Positions 1-6,589 of a stretch of 9,473 nt of DNA are shown here, one piece after another. The stretch covers positions 4,336 to 13,808 of the forward strand of contig JAEMTR010000022.1 of assembly GCA_016462245.1 (NCBI GenBank). The letters are read 5' to 3'. Every line of letters begins with the position of its first letter. The stretch's first letter is position 1. Below the pieces are notes generated by a model. That model worked only from the letters and a program-made list of their open reading frames with translations, searched no databases and was not told the origin of the DNA. Both the position numbers and the translations under genes were made by a program. Origin of the DNA: Solirubrobacteraceae bacterium. GTDB taxonomy: Bacteria > Actinomycetota > Thermoleophilia > Solirubrobacterales > Solirubrobacteraceae.

Positions 1-108
1 GAGACCGCTGAAGTTGCTGAGGCCGTTGAGACCGCTGAAGTTGCTGAGGTCGTCGAGGCTGTTGAAGCGGCTGAGGTCGTTGAAGTGGTTGAAGAGGCAG
101 AGGCCGCA
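1..108 (+). repeat. 27-bp tandem repeat, four copies, inside rpsE tail
   Basis: Units lie at 1-27, 28-54, 55-81 and 82-108. The first two share their first 23 bases exactly and the later two are diverged. Translated, they read ETAEVAEAV, ETAEVAEVV, EAVEAAEVV and EVVEEAEAA. The repeat keeps the reading frame and its copy number may vary between strains. More copies may lie left of the window. Confidence 0.85.
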
Positions 109-126
109 GAGGAGCCGCCGGCATGA
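1..126 (+). CDS. rpsE: 30S ribosomal protein S5, C-terminal tail only (partial)
   Basis: Frame 1 is open from the window edge to a TGA at 124-126 and overlaps the rpmD start by ATGA. The 41 visible residues are a Glu-rich tail in which nearly every third residue is Glu, arranged as four 9-residue units (such as ETAEVAEAV) followed by EEPPA. No S5 core is visible, so the identity rests on position: rpsE normally lies directly upstream of rpmD in the spc operon. S5 sits near the decoding centre of the 30S subunit and helps translational accuracy. Family members usually end soon after the core, so this tail is an extension. It is probably solvent-exposed and disordered or helical. The alternative is a different spc-operon protein with an acidic tail, which I consider unlikely. 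Confidence 0.7.
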   Translation, partial: ETAEVAEAVETAEVAEVVEAVEAAEVVEVVEEAEAAEEPPA

Positions 127-308
127 GCGAGCTTCGCGTAACCCAGATCCGCTCCAGCAACGGCAGCCAAGCTTCGCAGCTCGCGACGCTGCGCTCGCTC
201 GGCCTGCGCCGGATCGGCCACAGCGTTGAAGTAGCCGACAACCCGCCGACGCGCGGAATGATTCACACCGTTCGCCACCTTGTACGCGTCGATGGAGAGG
301 ACTCCTGA
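123..308 (+). CDS. rpmD: 50S ribosomal protein L30
   Basis: This 61-residue protein has the usual size of bacterial L30. It shows the L30 pattern: an N-terminal strand (LRVTQIRSSNG, residues 4-14), a helix with the turn TLRSLGLRRIGHSVEVAD (22-39), and the loop PPTRGMIHTVRHLVRV (41-56). L30 is a small globular rRNA-binding protein of the large subunit and is typical of bacterial spc operons between rpsE and rplO. The ATG overlaps the rpsE stop (ATGA) and the TGA overlaps the rplO start by one base (TGATG), so all three are probably translationally coupled. No anomalies. Confidence 0.95.
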   Translation: MSELRVTQIRSSNGSQASQLATLRSLGLRRIGHSVEVADNPPTRGMIHTVRHLVRVDGEDS

Positions 309-1068
309 TGAGCCCCGAACCAAAGAAGCCTGCCGCGAAGAAGCCGGCAGCCGCGAAGAAGCCAGCCGCGGCAGCAAAGCCTGCGGCAGCAACGAAGCCA
401 GCAGCCGCCAAGCCAGCGGCAGCGAGGAAGCCGGCCGCAGCCGCCGCCAAGCCAGCCGCAGCGGCCAAGCCAGCCGCCGAGAAGAAGACCCCAGCGAAGA
501 CTGAAGCCGCAGCTAAGCCAGCGCCGGCCGCTGCCAAAAAGGTCGCCGCCGAGGAGAGCTCAGAGAGCGAACGATTCGGCCTGCACAGCCTTTCACCAGC
601 CCCAGGCAGCCGCAAGGCGCGCCGCCGCGTTGGTCGAGGTCACGGTTCCGGCCACGGCAAGACATCGGGCCGCGGCCACAAGGGCTATGGCTCTCGTTCG
701 GGTTCCAAAGACCGTGCCCGTTTTGAGGGCGGCCAGATGCCGATTCAGGTTCGGATGCGCAAGCTGCGCGGCCCGAATATGAAGAAGTCGATGCCTTTCG
801 AACCTTTCCGTACGCACACCCAGGCCGTCAACCTCCAGGATCTCGAAGCGCGCTTCGAATCCAAGGCCGATGTGACGATCGAGGCGCTTGTCGCGCACGG
901 TCTGGGAACGCGCAAGAACGTTCCCGTCAAGGTCCTCGCCAAGGGCGAGATCAGCAAGCCGCTGACCGTTCACGCCCATGGCTTCAGCGCTTCGGCGCGA
1001 GCAGCGATCGAAGCAGCCGGAGGCACCTGCGTGATCGTCGGAAGTGAGGCACCCAGCACCCCAGCGCC

Positions 1069-1072
<4 letters not shown>
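308..1072 (+). CDS. rplO: 50S ribosomal protein L15 with long basic N-terminal extension
   Basis: The protein is 254 residues, against about 145-150 for a typical L15. The core starts near residue 91: LHSLSPAPGSRKARRRVGRG, then the Gly/Lys/Arg-rich GHGSGHGKTSGRGHKG (111-126), FEGGQMP (139-145), and the C-terminal domain ending HGFSASARAAIEAAGGT and CVIVG (224-245). L15 is a late-assembly protein that binds 23S rRNA. Residues 1-89 are an extension dominated by Lys-Pro-Ala/Ala units, like histone H1 C-terminal tails or AlgP-type repeats, with a short acidic patch (EESSESE, 82-88) before the core. The first ATG in frame overlaps the L30 stop, and the repeats have no frame breaks. I therefore take the extension as real rather than a start-site error. 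An internal start would have to initiate without a visible coupled start. It overlaps secY by ATGA. Confidence 0.95.
317..547 (+). repeat. Imperfect repeats encoding Lys-Pro-Ala tail of L15
   Basis: This stretch is made of short variants of the unit aagccagccgcggca, irregularly spaced, and encodes AAKKPAA, AAAKPAA and similar units. Because the DNA is so repetitive, another frame (280-504) also stays open. That frame is a by-product, not a gene. Repeats of this sort are prone to length change by slippage. Confidence 0.8.
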
Positions 1073-2340
<1,268 letters not shown>

Positions 2341-2342
2341 CG

Positions 2343-3017
2343 ATGGCTGAGCTGAACCTGATTCTGCTGGGCCCGCCTGGCGCCGGCAAGGGAACTCAGG
2401 CCGAGCAGCTACGCAGCGAGTTTGAGCTGCCCCACATCGCGACCGGCGACATTCTGCGCCAAGCTGTTGCCGAGCAGACAGAGCTGGGCGAGCTTGCTGG
2501 CAGCTACATGGACGCCGGCAACCTCGTTCCCGACGAGGTGATCATCGGCGTTCTGCTCGAAGCAGTAGGGCGCCCCGACGCACGCGATGGCTTCCTGCTC
2601 GACGGCTTCCCGCGCACGATTCCGCAGGCCGAGGCGCTGGGAACCGAGCTCGAGAAGCTCGGCCGCAAGCTGACCGCTGTCTTGATGATTGAAGTTGACG
2701 ATGAGGAGATCGTGCAGCGGATTTCAGGGCGCCGCGTCAATCCTGTTTCGGGCCGCGTCTACCACGTTGAGTTTGACCCACCGAAGGTCGAGGGGGTCGA
2801 TGACATTGACGGCACTGCGCTCGTCCAGCGTGAGGATGATCAGCCCCAGACGGTTCGCAACCGGCTCGCCGTCTACCACCAGCAGACGGCGCCGCTGGCC
2901 GACTACTACGAGCAGCTCGGGCTGCTCCATCGCTTCGACGGGTCGGCCGCTCCTGCGGAGGTCTTCAGTCACATCCGCGCGACGATCGCGACGCTGAAGC
3001 TTGAAGAGACGATCTGA
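2343..3017 (+). CDS. adk: Adenylate kinase
   Basis: Adk catalyses ATP + AMP to 2 ADP in the cytoplasm and sets adenylate energy charge. The 224-residue protein is a long-form Adk. It has a P-loop GPPGAGKGTQ (10-19), an AMP-binding region with ATGD (33-36), the signature LLDGFPRT (85-92), and a long LID domain at about 128-165 followed by QPQTVRNRL (167-175). The LID reads GRRVNPVSGRVYHVEFDPPK and lacks the four Cys of zinc-binding Gram-positive enzymes. It belongs to the hydrogen-bonded LID type best known from E. coli. The start is two bases after the secY stop, so secY, adk and map probably share one message. Confidence 0.97.
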   Translation: MAELNLILLGPPGAGKGTQAEQLRSEFELPHIATGDILRQAVAEQTELGELAGSYMDAGNLVPDEVIIGVLLEAVGRPDARDGFLLDGFPRTIPQAEALGTELEKLGRKLTAVLMIEVDDEEIVQRISGRRVNPVSGRVYHVEFDPPKVEGVDDIDGTALVQREDDQPQTVRNRLAVYHQQTAPLADYYEQLGLLHRFDGSAAPAEVFSHIRATIATLKLEETI

Positions 3018-3034
3018 GCGGTTCGCGTAGCACT

Positions 3035-3805
3035 GTGATCATCAAGAAGACCCCTGAAGAGATCGAGAAGATCGCCGCCGCCGGAGAGATTCACGCCCGC
3101 GCGATGCAGCTAGTTGCCGGCAAGATTGCCGCCGGCGTCACGACCGCTGAGCTCGACGAAACGGCCGAGCGCTTCATTCGCTCGCAGGGTGCCGAGCCTT
3201 CGTTCAAGGGCTACAACGGCTTCACAGGCTCGATCTGCGCCTCGCCGAACTCGATGGTTGTGCACGGCATCCCCGGCGCCTACACGCTCGCCGACGGCGA
3301 CATTCTCTCGGTCGACATCGGCGTCACGCTCGATGGCTGGGTCGCCGACGCCGCTGTCACCTTCCCGGTTGGCGAGGTGACGGTTGAGGCTGAGTCGCTG
3401 ATGGCGGTCACTGAGGCCTCACTCTTCGACGCCGTCGAGCAGGTCCAGCTTGGCGGCCGAATCGGCGACATCTCTCATGCCGTTCAGATCTGTGCCGAGG
3501 CCGACGGCTTTGGTGTCGTCCGAACATTGGTCGGTCACGGCGTTGGGCAATCGATGCACGAAGATCCGCAGATTCCAAACTTCGGCCCGGCCGGCCGTGG
3601 CCCGAAGCTTGAAGAGGGGATGGTGCTGGCGATCGAGCCGATGATTACGGCCGGCGGACATGGAGTTCGAATTGCCCCCGACGGATGGTCGATTTTCACC
3701 GTGGATGGCTCACTTTCAGCCCATTTCGAGTTCACGGTCGCTGTCACAGCCGACGGTCCCAGAATCCTCACGCCCTGGCATCTACTGCTCGGAGCCGCAA
3801 GATGA
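3035..3805 (+). CDS. map: Type I methionine aminopeptidase
   Basis: Map removes the N-terminal Met from new proteins when the second residue is small, using a two-metal centre. The 256-residue product starts at GTG (IIKKTPEEIEKIAAAGEIH matches the family N-terminus), 17 bp after adk. Metal ligands and catalytic His are visible: His78 (VHGIPG), Asp94 (SVDIG), Asp105 (VADAAVTF), His168 (GHGVG), His175 (MHEDPQIPN), Glu201 (AIEPM) and Glu232 (HFEFTVAV). One point is unusual: the residue after the last ligand Glu is Phe, where most type I enzymes have His (EHT). All ligands remain, so activity is expected. It is the last gene before an intrinsic terminator. The expected next gene, infA, is missing. 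Confidence 0.97.
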   Translation: MIIKKTPEEIEKIAAAGEIHARAMQLVAGKIAAGVTTAELDETAERFIRSQGAEPSFKGYNGFTGSICASPNSMVVHGIPGAYTLADGDILSVDIGVTLDGWVADAAVTFPVGEVTVEAESLMAVTEASLFDAVEQVQLGGRIGDISHAVQICAEADGFGVVRTLVGHGVGQSMHEDPQIPNFGPAGRGPKLEEGMVLAIEPMITAGGHGVRIAPDGWSIFTVDGSLSAHFEFTVAVTADGPRILTPWHLLLGAAR

Positions 3806-3815
3806 AAGGGCGAAG

Positions 3816-3850
3816 AGCGAAAATTTGCCGCGTTTTGCTACCTTATTAAC
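3816..3850 (+). promoter_or_regulatory. Possible promoter for the rpmJ-rpsD unit (weak)
   Basis: This is the only AT-rich stretch in the map-rpmJ gap. It contains TGCTACCTT (3836-3844), an extended -10-like element with actinobacterial-style TAnnnT at 3839-3844. No good -35 lies at the right distance. If it is used, transcription would start just upstream of the terminator hairpin, putting that hairpin in the leader. No likely -10 is visible between the terminator and rpmJ. Confidence 0.25.
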
Positions 3851-3857
3851 TCGTGTG

Positions 3858-3880
3858 CGCTCCCGCGAGGGAGCGTTTTT
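3858..3880 (+). terminator. Intrinsic terminator after map
   Basis: A perfect 7-bp stem, CGCTCCC (3858-3864) and GGGAGCG (3869-3875), closes a GCGA tetraloop. It is followed directly by five T (3876-3880). It lies 52 bases after the map stop and probably ends most spc-operon transcription. If the AT-rich region just upstream is the alpha-operon promoter, the same hairpin could act as an attenuator. Confidence 0.8.
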
Positions 3881-3894
3881 GTCCGCGAGTGGTA

Positions 3895-3916
3895 GCGGCG
3901 CGCCCCTGCGGTCGCC
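3895..3916 (+). promoter_or_regulatory. Shared bipartite leader element, copy A (upstream of rpmJ)
   Basis: The copy reads GCGGCGCGCCC (3895-3905), CT, then GCGGTCGCC (3908-3916). Both blocks recur exactly before rpoA at 5533-5553, separated there by one base. The ends can pair as a 5-bp stem, GCGGC (3895-3899) with GTCGC (3911-3915), including one G-U pair. It ends 36 bases before the rpmJ ATG. Its function is unknown. A ribosomal-protein binding site in the mRNA leader is one possibility. Confidence 0.55.
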
Positions 3917-3952
3917 AGAGCCTCTTTCCGGCCCATCGACGAAGAAGGAATT

Positions 3953-4066
3953 ATGAAGGTACGACCGTCGGTCAAGCCGATGTGCGAAAAATGCAACGTG
4001 ATCAGGCGCAAAGGCGTTGTCTTTGTGATCTGCCCGAACCCGCGACACAAGCAGCGTCAAGGATAA
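3953..4066 (+). CDS. rpmJ: 50S ribosomal protein L36
   Basis: This 37-residue ORF reads MKVRPSVKPMCEKCNVIRRK and continues to NPRHKQRQG, which is classic L36. The zinc ribbon ligands are Cys11, Cys14, Cys27 and His32 (the C+ form). L36 is the smallest protein of the large subunit and stabilises 23S rRNA folding. The ATG follows AAGGA (3945-3949) at close spacing. The gene is nine bases from rpsM and its stop lies inside the rpsM ribosome-binding region. It follows map without the usual infA between them. Confidence 0.97.
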   Translation: MKVRPSVKPMCEKCNVIRRKGVVFVICPNPRHKQRQG

Positions 4067-4074
4067 ATATCTAA

Positions 4075-4458
4075 ATGGCTCGTATTGCAGGAATCAATAT
4101 TCCACTCAACAAGCGCGTTGAGATCGGCCTCACCTACATCTACGGGGTCGGCCGCTCGACCTCCAACGCGATGCTCAAAGAGGCCGGAATCAACCCAGAC
4201 ACTTACGTGCGCGACCTAACCGAGGACGAGGTCGCGAAGCTGCGCACCGCTGTTGACGGCGACATCCTCGTCGAGGGTGACCTTCGCCGCGAGCGCTCAC
4301 AGAACATCAAAAGGCTTGGCGAGATCGGCTGCTACCGCGGCATCCGCCACCGCCGCGGCCTTCCGGTCCGCGGTCAGAAGACAAAGACCAACGCCCGCAC
4401 CCGCAAGGGGCCGAAGCGGATGCAGGTCGCCGGCAAGAAAGCCGCAACAAAGACATGA
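4075..4458 (+). CDS. rpsM: 30S ribosomal protein S13
   Basis: The 127-residue product starts MARIAGINIPLNKRVEIGLT and has the helical N-domain with YIYGVGRSTSNAMLKEAGI (21-39). The C-terminal signature RHRRGLPVRGQKTKTNARTR (91-110) is followed by a Lys-rich tail ending AGKKAATKT. S13 lies in the 30S head, contacts the P-site tRNA and forms bridges to the 50S subunit. Length and motifs are standard. An AAGGA at 4059-4063, overlapping the end of rpmJ, serves as ribosome-binding site. The gene is second in the rpmJ-rpsM-rpsK-rpsD cluster. Confidence 0.98.
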   Translation: MARIAGINIPLNKRVEIGLTYIYGVGRSTSNAMLKEAGINPDTYVRDLTEDEVAKLRTAVDGDILVEGDLRRERSQNIKRLGEIGCYRGIRHRRGLPVRGQKTKTNARTRKGPKRMQVAGKKAATKT

Positions 4459-4466
4459 GGAACTAA

Positions 4467-4862
4467 GTGCCCGCTCCAAAACGCCCAGCCCGTGGCCGCC
4501 GCAAGGTCAAGAAGAACATCCCTGTCGGTCAGGCTCATATCAAGACGTCGTTCAACAACACGATCGTCTCGCTTACAGATCTGCAAGGCAACGTGATCGC
4601 TTGGGAGTCGGCAGGTGGTGCCGGTTTCAAGGGCTCGCGCAAGTCGACTCCGTTCGCCGCTCAGGTAACGGCCGACTCGGCGGCGCGCAAGGGAATGGAA
4701 CAGGGACTTCAGAAGGTCGACGTTTACGTCAAGGGCTCGGGCTCCGGCCGCGAGACAGCGATCCGCTCGCTCCAAGCCGCAGGACTTGAAGTGATCAGCG
4801 TGCGCGACGTAACGCCGCAAGCCCACAACGGATGCCGGCCGCGCAAGCGCCGCCGCGTATAG
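4467..4862 (+). CDS. rpsK: 30S ribosomal protein S11
   Basis: This 131-residue S11 starts at GTG (4467), preceded by TGAGGA that overlaps the rpsM stop. The basic N-terminus (KRPARGRRKVKK, 5-16) is followed by the conserved core GQAHIKTSFNNTIVSLTD (21-38), WESAGGAGFKGSRKSTPFAA (46-65), GSGSGRETAIRSLQAAGL (90-107), and the C-terminus DVTPQAHNGCRPRKRRRV (114-131). S11 forms part of the 30S platform near the E-site codon and works with S7 and S18. The family end is usually NGCRPPK; here the second Pro is Arg126, a mild and probably neutral change. Confidence 0.98.
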   Translation: MPAPKRPARGRRKVKKNIPVGQAHIKTSFNNTIVSLTDLQGNVIAWESAGGAGFKGSRKSTPFAAQVTADSAARKGMEQGLQKVDVYVKGSGSGRETAIRSLQAAGLEVISVRDVTPQAHNGCRPRKRRRV

Positions 4863-4876
4863 GGGGCGACTGAACA

Positions 4877-5497
4877 ATGGCTCGCGATACTTCACCTCAG
4901 TGCAAGCAGTGCCGCCGCGAAGGCGAGAAGCTCTTCCTCAAGGGGGAGCGCTGCCTGACCGACAAGTGCTCGTTTGAGCGCCGCGCATACCCGCCAGGCG
5001 ACCACGGCCGCGGTCGTCAGAAGCAGAGCGAGTACCGAGTGCAGCTGCGCGAGAAGCAGAAGGCCCGTCGCTACTACGGCGTTCTTGAGACCCAGTTCCG
5101 CCTCTACTACGACCGTGCCAGCGGCCAAGACGGAATCACCGGCGAGAACCTCCTGCAGATGCTCGAGCGCCGCCTCGACAACGTGATCGTCCGCCTCGGC
5201 TTCGCTGGCTCACGCCGCCAAGCCCGCCAGATGGTCCGCCACGGCCACTGGACGGTCAATGGCCGCCGCGTTGACATCCCAAGCTTCCAAGTCCACGAGG
5301 GCGACATCATCGCGCTCAAGAGCGGCAGTCCGGCAGAGCCGGTCGTCCGTGGGGCCACGGAACTAACGGCGCAGGTGCCGGCCTGGTTGCAGGCCGACCA
5401 CGAGTCGTTGACAGCAAAGATTCTGCGTGCCCCCGAGCGTCGTGAGATCACGACGCCGGTGCAGGAACAGCTCATCGTCGAGCTGTATTCGAAGTAG
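4877..5497 (+). CDS. rpsD: 30S ribosomal protein S4 (zinc-binding form)
   Basis: S4 is a primary 16S rRNA binder that starts 30S assembly. In some bacteria it also represses its own operon by binding the mRNA leader. The 206-residue protein has the N-terminal four-Cys zinc site at Cys9, Cys12, Cys26 and Cys31 (the C+ form). The S4 RNA-binding domain spans about 97-160, with ERRLDNVIVRLGFAGSRRQA (97-116) and RHGHWTVNGRRV (121-132). The end VQEQLIVELYSK is typical. A run of G overlapping the rpsK stop (4862-4866) is the likely ribosome-binding site. Its flanking leaders, before rpmJ and before rpoA, share a repeated element, which makes S4 a natural candidate regulator. That link is inference. 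Confidence 0.98.
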   Translation: MARDTSPQCKQCRREGEKLFLKGERCLTDKCSFERRAYPPGDHGRGRQKQSEYRVQLREKQKARRYYGVLETQFRLYYDRASGQDGITGENLLQMLERRLDNVIVRLGFAGSRRQARQMVRHGHWTVNGRRVDIPSFQVHEGDIIALKSGSPAEPVVRGATELTAQVPAWLQADHESLTAKILRAPERREITTPVQEQLIVELYSK

Positions 5498-5502
5498 AAG
5501 CA

Positions 5503-5556
5503 ATGAATTGCGTTTGCCTCCGCTTCAAGGAGGCGGCGCGCCCGGCGGTCGCCTGA
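5503..5556 (+). other. 17-codon ORF in the rpoA leader (possible leader peptide)
   Basis: An ATG six bases after the rpsD stop opens a frame reading MNCVCLRFKEAARPAVA and ending TGA at 5554-5556. It spans exactly the hairpin and copy B of the shared element. The upstream ribosome-binding sequence is poor (GAAG at 5497-5500). Short ORFs like this occur by chance, so this is a candidate only. Translation through it would unfold the leader structure. Confidence 0.2.
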
Positions 5557-5568
5557 AGTTTGGCGCCG
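5516..5568 (+). promoter_or_regulatory. Structured leader between rpsD and rpoA
   Basis: A 6-bp hairpin, GCCTCC (5516-5521) with GGAGGC (5529-5534), has a 7-base loop. The loop bases CTTCA (5523-5527) are complementary to TGAAG (5554-5558), allowing a pseudoknot. In addition, GCGGCGC (5533-5539) pairs perfectly with GCGCCGC (5563-5569, one base past the span given). These pairings partly compete, so the leader could switch between folds. No T-run follows, so this is not an ordinary intrinsic terminator. A ribosomal-protein binding site or processing site is possible. Confidence 0.45.
5533..5553 (+). promoter_or_regulatory. Shared bipartite leader element, copy B (upstream of rpoA)
   Basis: The copy reads GCGGCGCGCCC (5533-5543), G, then GCGGTCGCC (5545-5553). 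It matches copy A at 3895-3916 in all 20 bases of the two blocks and differs only in the 1- or 2-base spacer. It ends 47 bases before the rpoA ATG and begins inside the 3' arm of the preceding hairpin. Confidence 0.55.
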
Positions 5569-5600
5569 CACCGATTACAACCACAGGATAAATCGCCAAG

Positions 5601-6578
5601 ATGCTCGACTTTCAGATTCCTCGCATTACCAGTGACACCAGCGACGAGAACAGCGGCTCATTCGTAATTGAACCGCTCGACCGTGGCTTTGGTTACACCT
5701 TCGGCAACTCGCTGCGTCGCGTGCTGCTTAGCTCGCTCTCCGGCGCTGCCGTGACGAGCGTCCGCATTGAGGGCGTGCGCCACGAGTTCTCATCGATCGA
5801 AGGCGTCACCGAAGACGTCACCGACATCATTCTCAACCTCAAGGGGATCGTCTGCCGGATGCACTCCGACGCGAGCGAAGTTGAAGCACCGCTCGTAGTC
5901 ACCGGTCCGGGTGAGATTAAGGCTAAGGACATCGACCTGCCTGCTGGCGTCGAGATCCTCAACCCCAACATCCACATCGCGACGCTCGAAGCGAAGACGA
6001 AGCTTGAGATCTACCTGACGATCGGCCGCGGCCGCGGTTATCGCGTGGCCGAGGACAACAAGACCGACGATCAGCCGATCGGCGTTATTCCGATCGACTC
6101 GCTCTTCTCGCCGGTTCAGCGCGTCGCTTATGCCGTTGAGCAGGCCCGTGTTGGCCAGCGCACCGACTTCGACAAACTGACGCTCGACATCGAGACCGAC
6201 GGCTCACTCGACCCGCAGACCGCCCTGCGCGAGGCATCAGAGATTCTGATCTCGCAGCTTGCGATCTTCACCGACGAGGATCGGATCGAAGAGCTCCGCG
6301 CCGGTCCTGTAAACCAGCTCGACCCGGCAGGCATGGGAGCGATTCCAGGTGCTGCGCCGCTCGCCACCGGTGGCCCGCTCGACGACATTCTGATCGAGGA
6401 GCTGGAGCTTGGCGTCCGTTCATACAACTGCCTTAAGCGCGCCGGCATTCAGACGATCGGTGATCTACTCTCGAAGTCTGAGGCTGAGCTGAACGCGATT
6501 CCGAACTTCGGCAAGAAGTCGATCGACGAGGTAATCGAAACGCTGGCCGCGCGCGGTATGGCGCTACGCGACGACTGA
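5601..6578 (+). CDS. rpoA: RNA polymerase alpha subunit
   Basis: Alpha dimerises to start assembly of RNA polymerase, and its C-terminal domain contacts UP-element DNA and activators. The 325-residue protein has the N-terminal domain at about 1-230, with FGYTFGNSLRRVLLSSLSG (30-48) in the dimer and beta-contact region. A linker with NQLDPAGMGAIPGAAPL (238-254) follows, then the C-terminal domain (about 259-325) with GVRSYNCLKRAGI (271-283), SEAELNAIPNFGKKSIDEV (293-311). Arg273 and Asn276 correspond to the DNA-contacting Arg265 and Asn268 of E. coli. The ATG is preceded by AGGA (5585-5588). It is 103 bp from rpsD and 11 bp from rplQ. Length and motifs are normal. Confidence 0.98.
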   Translation: MLDFQIPRITSDTSDENSGSFVIEPLDRGFGYTFGNSLRRVLLSSLSGAAVTSVRIEGVRHEFSSIEGVTEDVTDIILNLKGIVCRMHSDASEVEAPLVVTGPGEIKAKDIDLPAGVEILNPNIHIATLEAKTKLEIYLTIGRGRGYRVAEDNKTDDQPIGVIPIDSLFSPVQRVAYAVEQARVGQRTDFDKLTLDIETDGSLDPQTALREASEILISQLAIFTDEDRIEELRAGPVNQLDPAGMGAIPGAAPLATGGPLDDILIEELELGVRSYNCLKRAGIQTIGDLLSKSEAELNAIPNFGKKSIDEVIETLAARGMALRDD

Positions 6579-6589
6579 GGACCGAAACC

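Noticed and set aside
280..504. Plus-strand frame rich in Ser/Arg/Glu overlapping rpmD and rplO
   Set aside because: It is the out-of-frame reading of the repeats encoding the L15 tail. The repeats keep several frames open.
308..560. Mis-called start for rplO with the true start near the core
   Set aside because: The TGATG overlap with rpmD and the clean in-frame repeats support the upstream start. Residues 80-95 contain no Met or other evident start with a ribosome-binding site.
3853..4074. Plus-strand frame across the map-rpmJ gap
   Set aside because: It runs through the terminator and out of frame across all of rpmJ. No family resemblance. It is not IF-1.
4374..4895. Minus-strand frame of 173 codons over rpsM, rpsK and the rpsD start
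   Set aside because: It is antisense to three clearly conserved ribosomal genes. The composition (Arg/Ala/Leu-rich) is that of a shadow frame.
5516..5534. Intrinsic terminator after rpsD
   Set aside because: The hairpin is good but no T-run follows, so it was kept as leader structure instead.
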